This document shows positions 10,842 to 25,100 of a stretch of 64,000 nt of DNA, one piece after another. Position numbers and translations under genes: made by a program. Positions within the stretch are counted from its first letter, which is position 1, and every line of letters starts with the position of its first letter. Source of the stretch: Durusdinium trenchii (taxonomy: Eukaryota > Sar > Dinophyceae > Suessiales > Symbiodiniaceae); the NCBI GenBank assembly GCA_963970005.1, contig CAXAMN010005380.1, forward strand, positions 1-64,000. The letters are read 5' to 3'. Under the pieces are notes generated by a model. It was not told where the DNA came from. It made no database searches and saw nothing but the letters and a program-made list of their open reading frames with translations.

Positions 10842-12182
10842 GGTTCCGGGAGTCGGGTCTGTGGCGAGGACGTGGCCTTAACATGGGCCCAAGATCCACT
10901 CACTTCTTAGGTGCAAAGAACTGGCCTTCTTAGGTTAATGACGGTTCTATACTGTTCTTAGGGGTCTAGTGAATCTAAACATGTTGTAACTGTAAGCCCT
11001 ATTAACCCCTTGGAGCTCGCCTGGCATGGATGGCCGCAAGATCAAACACCGCCCAAAGGCTTTGGATTCTTGGTGGGAACTGGCTCTCTCTCTCTCTCTC
11101 TCTCTTTCTGCGAGCAACGTCTCCATCTCAGCCTGGCCTTGCTCAACTTGGGCGGTGTTTGGAGCTTCTCAGGGGCCAAGTCCTCCCACCATCCTCGGTC
11201 CACATGGTCGATGGTCAGATCCGGATCGACAGATCCGGGAATGGTCAAGTCTGCATGGGTAGGACTACAAAATGCATCCCGTATGATCCGGTACATAGAC
11301 TTGATCAAGGACCATTTGTTGTTCTCGAATCGATCCGTACGTGATGTTGTTATGGACGGTGGTCCAGCTGACCATAGTTGTAACCCATTCTCCGTAGCCT
11401 GCTCACCCCACCCGGGTGCCGCCAAGCTTCTGCTGAAGTCAAAGCCATCGGTACCTGCCAACTGGGGCGATGGGTCACGGGACCCGAACCGCGGACCCCG
11501 TGGGACGAACCGGAGGCGAGTTCGGCTTTGGGCGAGAAGAATGGACGAAGAGGCCACATTGAAAGTGAAGAGCATGGGGTGTGAAATGGCTTGCCACAAG
11601 GAAAAGAGCGAGGACCAAATGAGATACATAATATAAATGTTAAATATAGTATATAATACTGTAAGACATATTATCTGACATATGGTTGTAATTATACAGG
11701 TATGTAGGGCGGCCCCCGATGTCCAAGCACAGTCACAGCAACACGCGGGGAACATGCAAAACTATGGCAAGCCAATTCACGTGTTTCAAAAGTCAGTGTG
11801 CCAGAGTTGACCTGGAGAAACAGTTCAGGAACCCCAGCACTACCCTCAAGCAAATAGATATTTCGGATCTTCTGGTGAGTAGCAACCGCCTTTCCATCCA
11901 CCAAAAGTTTGTGTTTGAACCCCTGCGCCAAGAACACATGTGGATCGCCCTCCCTTGTGTGTTGTCTTGCAAGCATTCTGCTGCAAACCTCGAGTCATTG
12001 GAATGGACAGCTGCTCCGTGTTCAAAGGGAAATCGATTGGTCATTGGTCTCACCCCAAGTCATACAGGCATCCACATCATCCACCTGGAATCAGTATGGC
12101 AGCAAGGTTTCTAGAACTTGTCTTTGGAACCAGTGGCCCTTTGTTGTGGTCTCCTGCACTTCCGTGTCATGCAACTCGCAAC

Positions 12183-12315
12183 CCAGCAGTCGAAGACTGA
12201 GGCGAGGACGTTCCAGGGCTGCGTCGTCCGACCAAAGGGCACGCAGCCCTGGCTCTTGGCCTCAGGAACGGCCCGAGAGGTGTGTCCACCTCCGAACGGG
12301 TCCTCGATGGGGGCC
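12183..12315 (-). CDS. Possible minus-strand exon downstream of DDX41
   Basis: After CGACTGTCAG|G the minus strand reads APIEDPFGGGHTSRAVPEAK, then SQGCVPFGRTTQPWNVLAS, up to a GT near 12182. Amino acid content is protein-like and GC is higher than in the flanks. It could belong to the next gene on this strand or to an extended DDX41 3' end. Confidence 0.35.
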
Positions 12316-13212
12316 CTGACAGTCGCAACAGACAGTCGCGACCTCCGAGATCTGAGAGGTGGGTGGGGGATGAAGGGCGCTTCAAGGGTCTCAATGAATT
12401 CTCAAACAGTTCTTTTTTTCATTCCATCGACGTTCCACATCGGATTGTCTGGGCCCCTCGGCCATCCTCCGTGCTCGCTGAAGAGACGCTCGTCTTCGAG
12501 ACGCCCGCGCGCCAGCCCAGGAAGCGGATTGGCTCGGTTCCTGGGGGCGAGGTTCCCCACCAGTTCGCCACTGGGAGGTGTGTTTTGTTCGTGCTATTTT
12601 GAAGCCCGGTCGACTTGAAATCATTTGTGTACCCTGACAATCCAAAGCCCACGGGGTTTGGCAGCCCATCCGCCAGTCGGACGAACCAGTCCCACTGGTC
12701 GTTGCTTCAGGCCTTTGGCATCGGACCTCATATGCTCCACATGAAACCTCGGAGCACCGTCTGCAAATCCGGGTCGCGGCTGATTGATGTTACTTATGGA
12801 CCTTCTCATGATTGCTTACAGCTCTCTTTTGTGGTTGCAATGATTGCAATGATAGAATGGTCCCTCCGACAAATCTTGCAAACAAACAAGACCACACAAA
12901 TCCTCCAGATGACTACAGGCTCAACAAAACAAATACAAACAAAATCACACAAGTCACACAGCTAGGCTAGAGCAGCCCACTGGCAATCTCTGGGTTCCAA
13001 TGCCTTGATCACCTCCCGTCACGTCTGGGCTTTTGAGGCCCTCCGCCACAGCTGGCGACATCGGTCGGGTTGCTTGGGCCCAAACGAGAGGGCGGGAAGC
13101 GGAGAAATCCATCCCAGAACATGCTGGTTTGGGGTAGATTCTCTTGCATATGTCACAATGATCGGCATGGGCAATCATGGTATGTATTGATTATAGGTGT
13201 ATATTATATACC

Positions 13213-13322
13213 TTGGATCTATCCTATTGCCTGCAACAGTGGATGATGATGCTTAGTAAAGGTCTTGTTCAAAAACAGTGATAATTGCTTACTGACTGTC
13301 ACAGGTAAAAGGACAAACCCAA
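13213..13322. repeat. Hairpin repeat family A, copy 2
   Basis: About 110 bp with the same layout as copy 1: TATCCTATTGCCTGCAACAG at the left, the complement of CTGTCACAGGTAAAAGGACA at the right, core GTGGATGATGATGCTTAGTA. Confidence 0.75.
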
Positions 13323-13926
13323 TAGAAGTCCCAATATATATAATTATGTGATGTCCTATCGACTGTGAAAAATGGTCGAACAATTGGATACACAGTAGCC
13401 GCACACACCCTGTCAGTGGCCGCACACACTCCGTAAACATCGCACGCACTTGACCACGAGGTCTTCTGATGCACCCGATCTATAGGTGTCGGAGATCCGT
13501 TCCGACCGCCCCCCCCCCGGTGCCTCCAGCGCTGCACACCGCCGGGCGCAACGCGGGCGCAACGCGCTCAGTCTGCGCGCCGCCTTTTCGAGCGAGCTGC
13601 ACGCAAACGCTCGGCGAGGATGTGAAACAGGGCCTGAGACCGCACCCTTCCACGTCGAGGGATGTGCTCCGGCGAGACTACGGCCAAACAAACCAGTCTG
13701 TCGGTCCTCTCTGCCTGGGGACGTCAACCAGAGTCAATCACCATTGATTTTAGTTTAACCAAACAACATCATACAAAATCATTGTTTTGTATTGTGTTAT
13801 TAAGAGGATTCCAGGATATTCCAGATCAATGTGTCCTTGCCATTATCGTGCAAGGCTAGGGATCAGGGTGGAGCGAAAATGCGTTGATCATCTTTGATTC
13901 CCTAGCCCACGGAGCGTACAAAGTAT

Positions 13927-13957
13927 GGAGCCACATATGCCGGGCATATGTGGCTCC
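13927..13957. repeat. Perfect 31 bp palindrome
   Basis: GGAGCCACATATGCC, one base, then its exact reverse complement. It could extrude as a hairpin with almost no loop. It lies in sequence with no recognised gene. Confidence 0.8.
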
Positions 13958-14836
13958 TATGCCGGACGGACTGCTTCAGTTTCCCAAGAAATTGAAGATT
14001 AACCTTCTTCTACCTGCTCTTGTTCAGTGGGGAAACCACTCCCCCCCAAAAAAGATGAATCCGCTGACTGGGTATGCGGTGCACAACATGTGACAACTCG
14101 TTGACCCAAAAAATAAGCCAAACAACAAACAAACACTTGCCTGGCCACAAGCCCAAGGCAAAGCCTTGGAAGCTCCGCTTCCACCTCGCAGCGCACGCAA
14201 GTAAAAGCTTCTCACCAATCGCCGGCGTAGCCTGGCTGGACGGACGTCGTGAGAAGGATCCAGCAGGATCCAATTTAACCCAATCCATGGTCTCTCCAAT
14301 CCAGAATCCATTGCAATAAGTGTCCTGCCTGGCAATCGGACCCTGAGATAGGCTGAGTGGATACATGTGCCGAGATTGGCGTACCCGCTATAGTAGGGGG
14401 TGAGAAGCCTTTAGCCAGTCTCGCTAGCAGTTACAAGATGTTACAAAGTCAGCCAAAATGGATTCGGATTGTGCTCATTCCACCCACATAAAGGCACATT
14501 CTCGGATCGGATCACTTGTCCAGCATTCTGGATCTGCACATTGCTCGCTTGAATATATATAGAACAGCGCAAGTCAACGGAATGTACTATACTAACTATA
14601 CTAGAATTATCTATAATTATCTCATCAGCGTGGAACTTACTCCCAGCCCGAGCAGAAGTTTGCAGCATGGAGGATGCACATGCACAATCATGTGCATGCC
14701 ATGTCCTCGTTTGACTGTCCGCCACGGCCCACCCCAAGGCTCTCATTGAGATTGCATCTGCCAGCTCTTTTCTGGGTACAACTAACCGGGTAGAGGAAAA
14801 TAGTCTTCCCAAAAGACACACAAGTCCAGTTCCATG

Positions 14837-16151
14837 CTAGTGAGTCGGAGGGTGCCAGCTCAAGAAGCCCAGGGCCAGTTCCTGCGCAGTGACGAACGTG
14901 CCAAAACCGTCCAGGAAGACCCGGCCTTCGGCACCGGTATAGCGAGCCGCACCGGTGGTGAGGTAGTCCTGCGCCAGTGAGGACGACTAGTCCCCGTCCA
15001 TCTTGGGATGGTCAACACGGACAATCCTCGAGGAGCAAAATGATCGCAATGACCTAAAGGGTTGACCTTTGAAATGAACCCAATGAGTGAAAAAAAAAAA
15101 AACACGCCATGACCCATGAAATGACCGAAAAATGACCCCTTTCCACCGGGCCAACCACTTTGGGATCTTTGTTCAGTTCTCGCAGGTGTTTTATCCGTGA
15201 AGTTTGCAACTATAGCCAGTTTTCTACTGAGTGTGCATCCTGGGAATGGATGAATCGATGAGATCATCTTCGCTGTGGGTAGAGACGTAAACCTTCAACG
15301 GAAGATATGCTCACAAAAAGATGGTTCTCCTGACAGTGGCCAGATCTGTTTTGGACCCATCACGGTCTCCATGGTCCATTGCGACGGTCTCCTGTTTTGG
15401 TTGCATTAAACTGCCATCTCCTTCCTTCATCTCGCATCATCTCGCAGCAATTACTACACAAATCATCCACCAGTCCGACCGCTTGCTGGGCTTACCCCCC
15501 CCACTCCTCACCCCCCCCACCCAGAACGGCATAGGACGGGACCTTGGTGGCGGAGGTGGTCTTCTGCCGCGTGGTCTCCAGCTTGGGGCAATCGGAAATC
15601 CGGTGGCCCAAGCCACCGCAATAAGCGCAGCCCTGCGGTGACGTGGTCTCCGCTGGGAGACCGTCGAGCACAGACCGTGACGATCGAGGCGTTGGACAAC
15701 GGGGGGGTGACTCACCATGCGATCGTCACGCCGCTGGTCACTCCGCTGGAAACACACCGATGGATCGGTGGAATCCGATGGATGGGTGGACGGTTGATGA
15801 ATTAGAAGAATTCTATCAGAATGGTGTTAGATCTCCACATGGGGGCTGGTTTTATTGATTCTATACGCACTTTCGGCATATCCATGACCACAGTACTAAT
15901 GGTCCCCAAATGGAAAGACACCACCGACACCACCATCAAAATCTCCCAAATCACCTTTCTGCGGCTTCGCATGCAGGTCCCAAGACCAACACCTCGCAGC
16001 ATCAGAGGGGCGCGAACATCGCGGCAATACCTCCTGTGTGCTTCCCCACGCCCCGCGGTCTCCTCGGGTCCGAGCACGCCTTGACGCCACCAATCTCTTC
16101 CTCCTCTCGTCCTCCGGCCGCGGAGTCCAGCTGCATGAGGAAGGGTGGCAC
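14837..16151 (-). CDS. DDX41: DDX41 C-terminal exons with CCHC zinc knuckle
   Basis: Three exons: [14 protein letters not shown] (16151-16080), the zinc knuckle [19 protein letters not shown] (15632-15543; C-x2-C-x4-H-x4-C), and [18 protein letters not shown] running to a TAG at 14837 (14968-14837). The family normally ends soon after the DYL-like sequence, so the 40-residue tail is long. The stop lies inside a 20 bp motif that also occurs within introns near 44.75 kb, so the true exon may end earlier (for example at a GC near 14857) and splice onward. The knuckle call is firm; the exact C terminus is not. Confidence 0.82.
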
Positions 16152-19100
16152 CTCGGGCAGTCCAGCACCGGCTCGTTGCGGAGCTTGAGCAGCTTGGCAC
16201 GGAGAGTGGCCACCACTTGGCCGTTGTCATGCCGTGGTGTAACAGAAGAAGGTTTGTGCTGCTTTTGTTGGGGAACAAGGTCTGCTGCCCTAGCAAAAAC
16301 AGCGCCCGAAGAAGCTCCTATGATGATACATACCCAGGATGCTCTCCAACAACAACTTGCTGGATGGGCTCCTGATCTTAATACTTTGATTTGGCGGCCC
16401 TGCGATTCGGTGTGGGTTCACCCTGACCAACCAGAGCGCCAATGTCCCGAAAGGTGCACCTGACACTCAGTTTGAGATGTGTGTATGCTATGCATATAAA
16501 TAAATATATATATATATACATAGAACCGCCAGAAGGCAGAATGTTGCATAGTTGGAAGATTCGGGTATACGCATCTATCTATCTATCTATCTATCTACAG
16601 TATCTATCTATCTACAGTATCTATCTATCTACAGTATTTATCTATCTATAGTATCTATCTATCTACAGTATATCTATCTATCTACAGTATCAGTGTATCT
16701 ATCTATCTACAGTAAATCTATCTATCTATCTACAGTATCTATCTATCTATCTATCTATCTACAGTATATCTATCTATCTACAGTAAATCTATCTATCTAT
16801 CTATCTATCTACAGTATCTATCATAACCCCTTCCACGAATATTGAACAGAACGCAGCCAACCCGCAATACAGTAAGAAAACTCTGGTCGAGCGCTTGCTC
16901 TTTGAATTGGGAGTGTCGCAATAGTGAAACCCCAAAGGATGGGAATCGGGGAGGAGCATATATAAAGACCCTCCCACCAAAAAAATGACCTTGGGGCCAT
17001 TCTAGCAGCAGAAAGTATAGGGGGTAATTACCACCTTTCAAAGGTAGACAATGTTTAGGGTTTAGGGTGTCTGACATGAATCATTTTCGATTGGGTACAG
17101 TAGTGTTTAGTACTCTGGATTATTATTGAGAACTCACTCGCGGTAGCAAACAAATCATTGCCGCGTCCTCTTTTTACACCGATTCCTGATCTTGGTCTTG
17201 ATCCATAGCCTACCCCTGTTGCTACCGACCTTGTGAAGTCTGGCTGAAAGAATCTACAGTATCTCCAAGATGCTAACCATACAGGCCATGTAGGCCTGTA
17301 ACAGTTTCGCCGCCCTTGGAGCCACTTCCCAGCTTTTCACCACCCTCTTCGGATGCCAAGCCACGTGCTGACCAGCTTCGAGCAGCAAGGCCTTCAAGTC
17401 CAACAAAATGGTCTCCTTGGATCCGGCAACATCCAGCCTGGTTGGTTGGTTGGTTTTGTAAATTAGCTTGCTGCTCCATGTTCCTCCAGGAGGAGCCACC
17501 TGTTGCATAGGAGCCCCCCTGTTGCATAAGAGCCATGAAGCGCATCATGCAGGAAGCAACTCAAGGTGTTGATCAACCTTGGCTACCTGCCATAAGAATC
17601 CATAAAACGTGGATTTGAAATGATTGGGATATTTGATGGTGAGAACTCGCCAATTGCAGTGCCGAACAAACTTTATTTTTTTGATGTGTGTGTGTGCGTG
17701 TGTGTCTCGTGAAGGTATCGATCGGCCATGGCATCATATGCGCATCCAAGTGGTCTCCGTTCCGCTTACGCCGGAGTGTTGAGCAGTGAAAGCAGTATAT
17801 ATATATATATATTTTTTTTCTACTTAGAAAAATGGGGCATTCACTTTTGTCTAGTAAATGGTTTTGGCCAGGTAAAACACTCTCTAGAAAATGCGAGGCA
17901 TTCGAGAAAACTAAAATATAAGCTAATATAAGACCTTATCTGGATGAAGTGTTGCCTCTCTAGGGAATGGTCTTGTACAGGTTCGCATCGTGCATAAAAT
18001 GAGACAAGTGTAAAACCAGAAATGCATTTTCTAGAGGTGCCATGGAAAGGGATTTTTGAACAAGATTCCTCGATGGCCGAATATTAAGATATTTTTTCTA
18101 GATATGTTCAGTCATCAATGAAAACAATGAAAAAATATCAAGCAACCAATTTCTAGAGCGTAAGATCTTATACAACATTGTACAATCGATTGCAATCATA
18201 TGCAATCACCGTCTATCAGCTTTGACGTGCACATACATACACGACACAACAAACATCAGCAAATTATAGCAAACTGTTTTCCACCCAATCTTTGCTTCCG
18301 ATTTTTTTCAGGACAATCATTTTGCACCGTACCGTTTCCATATCAAGCAGTTGTCTCTAGAAAATGGTTGCCTTATCAATCTTTAATGTGTTGCCAATTG
18401 TCTAGAAAATGCTCTTGTACTTATTTTGGTATCCCATTTTTTCAAGCACAAGAAAACTACAGATTTCCTCTAGGAATTGGTAACAACAAACTGTGTCATC
18501 CATTAAAAAACCTGTTTTATAGAAAATGGTGGGGCTCCGGCTCCAGCAATATATGGGGGCATGCCTCACTAGAAAGTGACCCCTTTTCTATGGAACCTAG
18601 GTTAAACCATTTCCTAGAGGAAATTCTAAGGGGTATATATATATATATTATCCCTATATTATGTAATATCCTTTCGGTATAGCACCCATTACCGGTAACA
18701 GTGGATGTGGATGTGGATGATGATAATGATGATGATGATGGCTAAGTAAGGCCTTTCCCAAAAATACTGCTAATCTTTTACTGACTGCTACTGATACTGG
18801 TAACATCTGGTAATGGGACACACCTGAATTGCATATATACTTCTTCGCTGGGCGGCGTCTTGGTTCTTGTTCACGAAGGTAGTCGCCACACCAGTTCGGC
18901 CACACCGGCCTGACAAGCAAATCCAGCTGGAACCCGCAGTAGAAAGAACAAAGGTCTCATATATGTATACCATAAAGCAATTACAGTACAGCTTTGGGGA
19001 GGGAAATGCAAACGGGCTGTCAGGGTTCCAGGCAGTTGTTTGACTTGGCAAAGCTTGCTGGTTATGTGTACATGGCTTCCGCTTGCGGAAGATTGTTGAA

Positions 19101-22100
19101 TAAAAAACATGTCCAATCCATAGCCAGGAAAGTTGATGCCTCTGATTTGCAAACTTGCCGTGCAAAGTAGAGCTCAAATGAATGCAAATCCGCGATTCAA
19201 AAGGTGTTCCACTGTATCTTAACGATCCTGCTGCTCCATGTCGTTTACAAATGTTTACAATCCACTCTTGCGCCAGCGCAACATACCAGCAGCCGAGCAG
19301 CCAGTTCGACCAATGCGATGCACATAGTTCTCGATCTCCTTTGGCATATCAAAGTTGATCACCTCAAGCATGCGGCAAGGCTACTCTTGCCCACCTAATC
19401 AATTAAGCGCCTTGGAAATTACAAATTGGTTAAACTATAGGAATTTTAGTTGTGGATTGGACATTGGAAGCCAATACCAGGTTGTCTGTGGTTTTAGCTC
19501 CTTGGTAGAATCTTTTGTGGATTCACCAGCGTATCAAACAGGAAGCATGTCTCGGAAAGGTCCCTGATCCACCGTTGTGCTGCATCCAGTACTTGGCAAT
19601 GTGTTATGGCTATGGCTGCTCTAGCCACCTTGAGGACCTTGAGCACATCTCCAAGCAATTGGCTTCCAAATCTTTCCTTTCATAAAGGAATGCAAAGCCA
19701 AACAGTCCACGAGAACTGAGATATCATATCAATCATATCAATATGCATCAACTAGCCATAACTAGCCCTCTAACTCAAACCACCCCAAGACCTTTGTGCT
19801 CAAAGACGCCCGGCCCCCCCAGGCGACAGCAGGCTCCCCAGGGTCACCCGATTCGAACGGTTCGTATCGCTCACAGGTCCAGCGGCGTGCTGAATGGCGG
19901 GGAAGTCCAATCCTTTCGACGCCACATCCGTGCCAATGAGCACGTCCTGAGGAGAAACGAATCGAACAGATACTCCCCTGCAGATCATCCCCATGGAACC
20001 CCAACCCCACGAGGGAAGTGGACCAAATGGTCGACACCACGGGTCCATTCTCGGGTTCCAATGTTGGTTCGCGGGGTGGGTCCGGCGCTTTTCGGATTTT
20101 ACTTTGGCTTTGGGGTTGTTTAGGGGTTTACAACAAGGTCTGGTTGCCTGGAAAAAACATCCCATATGTACGTGGTAATTATTGGTCGATTTGGTCGCGT
20201 GCCAGGCACATGGGGATCAAAACCGCAAAGGTCGCATCTATCTTTCAGCGATCAACTGACGGATGCTTAAAGGTCTGGTTCTTACGGTCTGGTTACCAAT
20301 ATGGCCGTTCAAACTGCTTCAGCTAAAAAACGCCCAGCCATTGCAATTCAAAAGTCGCTTTCAGGTCCTCAACAATGATTCAGTGCCTTTGTCATAGGCA
20401 CAAACCTCCCAGTCCCACCCTGTAGGTTCCGTGTCAGCATCACTGGACATCTCTCAAATCCTCCTGATCTTCAATTGACGAGCATTAGGGGAGCCCATCC
20501 AGGTTGTCCACCGCTGATGACTCATGACCACTGTAATTCATGGACCCTTAGTGTTCGGAGACCAGCACAGAGATACAATCCGGTTAGGCTTGTGCACAGC
20601 GATCCTCATCGCCCAACGTCAAGAGCCCCTCCACCTGGGTGATTCTCCTCACTTCAAAAAAGAATTAGAGAAATAACATGTGACACTAGGATCTCATGTG
20701 TTGCCATCTCGCCCCTCATCACTTTCTCCTCCCGACACCCCACCCAAACAACCAAAAGGGCACCCGAACCCGCCCGCTTGCAGACATCCACCCGAAACCA
20801 TGTCCCCCACCCCCCGAAACCCGTTTTGGACCGCCCACCCGCGTCGTCCGCACCAGGCGGACGGTTCGCGTCGTCGTCCCATCGGCGCCTTGGAGCCTTC
20901 CTTGAAGGATCGGATCGCCTCGTGGCGCTCCTCCTGGTCCAAGCCGCCGTGGATCGCCACTACCTGGAACCGCACCGGCCGACAGAAGCGGAAACGGATC
21001 ATGAGGAGCAAACCAGGAACCAGTGGAGGCGAGGCCCAATCCTTGAGGTTGCATTTTTCCAGGAATACCCTTCCAAGAGAAGTCGAATCACTGTACTTAG
21101 CAAAGGACAATGATCGCCTGCCCGAAATCCTACATTCCTCTGTTTGTTCTTCTCTATTGCTACCATATCGGGTAGTTTCGGTGTCTGCTAAGCCAAGGAC
21201 AAGTTCCTTGGCTAAACTTGTTGAATCCTTGACATCGCCTTAGAATCACTTGCAGCTTCGGAGCCTCCGGACTCCAACTACCGGGTTTGCCTTTTTTGAA
21301 GATCTGGCCCAGCATGGCCCATTAGCAAGTGGGCCCATGTGGGCCTCCGGATAGTTACAAGCCTACTCGACAGTGGGTCTCCCCGAAATTGTCTTCTTTG
21401 TGTGCATTAAGCTATGATCGTTTCATGTGTCATCATGTTTCTCGTGTTTTACAAGTGCTGTTTCTGGTCCTGCCTCGACCGCCTTCAACAACAGATACTC
21501 GTGCACATCGTCCACGTCAGACTTGTTCTCGCAAAAGATCAAGACCTGAAGAATCGGAGGTAAGCGAATCGATACACCTGCAAGCCATCCAGGAGACACA
21601 CCTATCCCAGCAACATAGAGAAATCTAGATCTGAGCAAATCTCACCACGTCTCGACTGCGAAGAAGCCGAGCAAACCATAGTAATCCTTATGGTCCCCAC
21701 CCACATTGGCATGAAGACAGATCTGATCCAGCGCTTCAAGGCTCTGAAACACCCGCGCCTTTCAAGCGAGTGACATCAAAAGGACTCAACGAGCAAGTGT
21801 GAATGTGAATATCGTGGTATGCATATTTAAATATACACACGTATAGTTATATATACACAGTATATAGGTGCTCCACCATTTCACGTGGACTGCAGGAATG
21901 CATCCATCCATCCGAATCCATCCATCCATCCATCCATCCATCCATCAATCCATCCATCAATCCATCCATCCATCCATCAATCCATCCATCCATCTTGCAG
22001 GCACTCAACAAGGAAGCAGTCAAGGCTTCAAGGTATAACTGACCCTCACTTCCACCGATGAAGCAATCTTCAAGGCATCTCAAGGCATCATCCAAACTGT

Positions 22101-25100
22101 GGCTTTCCAACCTGACATGGTGATCCCAATGCACGTCCATGCAGGCTAAGCTCCTGGCAGGCGGCGGTGTCTTCTGCAAACATTTCAGCAAATACACCAG
22201 CTTGGCCTCTTGCTTCACATACCTCAGCTCGCATCGGACAAAATCCTCTTACAGCATGAGAAGCGCGTGAGTACGAGTACAAGGAAGATGCTGCGTTCTT
22301 CTGCTGCAGCCACGACCCATCCAATTCGGTTCCCTTCAATTCCCGACCCATCGATGTGTTAGATCGCCCTATGGTGAGTTCCCTCACTCGAAGGTCCAAC
22401 CAACATCCACCAAGAGGCTCCACCTCTTGGATCACATCCAAGTTAGCGGCGCCTGCGCGACCCACGTTGATGACCACCTGAGCACGGTGATATACGGTGA
22501 TAGCATGTCATAGCATTGTCCTATAGCTGGCCCGTGCTGGCCCACCAAATGGAAGCCCAGCTGCAGGTCCTTGTCCAAAACGATCCCCTTGAAGACCCCA
22601 TTCACGACTAATTGGCTGTGAATCGAGTAACATAGTAACTATGGGTCAGTCTTGGTAGTATAGTTCCAATCAGACTTCGAGCTCAAGGGAGGGAATAGAA
22701 GAAGCTTTCGACTGCATCGTGATCTCAGCCCACTTACCGAAGTCTTTCGTATCTACCACAACAGGCCATCCACATGGAAGTGCAAAACCTCTTGGTCGGT
22801 AGGTCGAACATGGTCGAACTACAATTTCATACAATTTCATACAAGTTCCATTTTGGCGAGTCGGAGTGTGGTAGAAGTTCCGTTTACATCGACTAGATCC
22901 ACGGGAGTTGATCTGGCCAAGCTGCGGCATCCACCAGGGCAGTCTTGGCAAAATCCTGCACGCGCACGGGGTTCGCGCGCGCGCCGGAATGGCCGCGCCC
23001 AGCATCAGCGCCGAAAAAGCATCCAAATCACCAGGTGGTGGCTGGGGCTGCCACAAACTCTTCAGGATTCGAGTGCCAGGTCTTGGTTGAGACCACCCCC
23101 AGGCCCTATACTCAGATCTGGCACCATCAAATTCTGGGGAAAGGACCGGAGCTTGATGTCCGTGTGCATCTGGAGCTTGATCTTCCCAAAGTTCCGACTT
23201 GATGAGCCCACCATGGCAGCCCATGGTCCGCGAGTTGCGGCGGCCGCAATCGGTTCTGCCGCGGCTGTTTCCACATGATCAATGGGAAGAATGCAATGCT
23301 TCAACCCTGGGCAGTGGGTCTGAAGCATCACTCCAGGACGAAATCCTGCACAACATCGGGAGCCAAACATCGGGAGCTGGGAGCTTGATCTCACATGTGG
23401 CACCACTTTCTTCTCAACCACCTTCACCTTGCAAAGGCCGCAGCCAAAAATTGGATCAGGAGCTCAATTGGGACATCTTTGGACAATCGGGGATCCAGCT
23501 TCACTGTGGGCTTCAACTGTCCGGTGAGACCCGCCCATGTTCTATCCGTCCTGAATCTTCTTGGGCATGGTTGCACTAAAGAGCAGGGTCTGCCGCTGGC
23601 CTCGCACTGTCAGAGGAGCAAGCAAAAAGGCACGCCCTAAAGAGTGTGTGAAAAAACACCGGGTGCCACAAAAGTGACAGCCTACATGTTCCAGCTCAGG
23701 TCGTGCAAATTTGTGTAGCTTCAAGGGACAAGGTTACTCAAGTTCTAGGGGTAACTCCCTCCTAACCTCCTAAGTGAAGAATCATCAAAGCCCGAATTTG
23801 TGATGTATTCTCTTGATTGCTCTTGATTGCGCTTTTCACATGCTACATGTTCTGCCATTCCTCCTCCACTCTCCGTGGGTCCGATGTCCCAACTCAATGG
23901 TGCTCATCCAGTCCCTAGCACGGTCCACTGCACTCTTGGACTCATCGGGCTTAGACCCTTCCCAGTTTGCACAAGGGAGTTCACTTGCTCACTTGCAGGG
24001 ACCGTGGGTCATCCTGCATTTCCAAATGAATGATGTGCACACCTCGTCCACTGCGCGTGACAGGGATGCAAAGACAAAGAGATTTCCCGCACCGCAATGA
24101 GCCTGCAAAAGACCTATGTTTGTCCACGCCCCGCGCAGTTTCAAGCTTTAACGTCTATTTATACTTGCCAGCGCTCTTCTGAACCCGTTCCCAACAACAG
24201 TTCCGAGTCACACCAACACCGGGAACTGCGAACAAGCGCTCTTCGTTTTGCAGCCAAGGCGTTACGGCGTTCACGGCGCCCCAAGGCGCCTCGGTAGTGG
24301 TCCAAGGTGTTTCGGATCTCCTCTTCGAATCCCAGGTCGATCATGCGATCGGCCTCGTCCAGGACCAGGACTTGACACCTCGGCAGTGGCCGAAGTGGGC
24401 CATAGGAACGGCTATCCCAAGAAGGAAATGAGGCTCAGGGGGTCGGGGTCTTGTTTTGAACAGGATGAGATGGAACCTGGATCATTCTGGATCTATGTAT
24501 ATCTTCTGTCCAGGCTGAGGCCAGTCTCGAACCGCTAACCTCTAACGACCCCACTAGAACTGGACGCGGCACCATCTTGGCCATCCACAGCCTTTAAATT
24601 TGGAAGGTCTCGGTCTCAGTGTGTCCTGCATGCTTTTTCCAGGTAGGACAGTTTCTAGGTGGTGAGGCAGTGGGATCAACACTGGAAAGTGGTATAACAA
24701 GGTCGTCCGCACACAGTTGTTGAAGGTGATTGCCAGGGATGTTTGAGCTGCAAGGCCAGCGTCCGCACGGGTCCGCCTGATCACCTTCCATCTGGGGAGA
24801 TCACTGTGCCAGCGACATCTTTTTCTTGTTCAGCAGATCATTCAAGCGGCCTGGAGTGGCCTTGGCGGATAGGCGGTGGGGCTCGCAATGTGATCACCAT
24901 GTGAACATGCTTCTCGCCAAGGTGAAACGAAACCATAACAAAACAATGAAATGCCGTAAAGGAGTTCGTGCGACACACCAAATAGACGATTGAAGCCAAA
25001 AAGCCGAAGCACAGGTTGAAGATATAAATGACGTAAACGTGCACTGATCTAAATGGAGCATCTATACTCGGCATGTGGGGCCATGTGGCCATTGTGACTT

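Noticed and set aside
12391..12669. GC-rich island at 12.4-12.65 kb
   Set aside because: Competing frames on both strands with no decisive splice sites or motifs.
13413..13758. Frames of 90-104 codons at 13.5-13.75 kb
   Set aside because: Arg/Ala-rich in several frames because of high GC; no motif and no clear boundary.
16552..16845. Frame reading [13 protein letters not shown] repeats
   Set aside because: CTAT microsatellite.
21847..22218. 123-codon frame containing [10 protein letters not shown] repeats
   Set aside because: Only its first residues ([15 protein letters not shown]) are a DDX41 exon; the rest is intron and the ATCC microsatellite.
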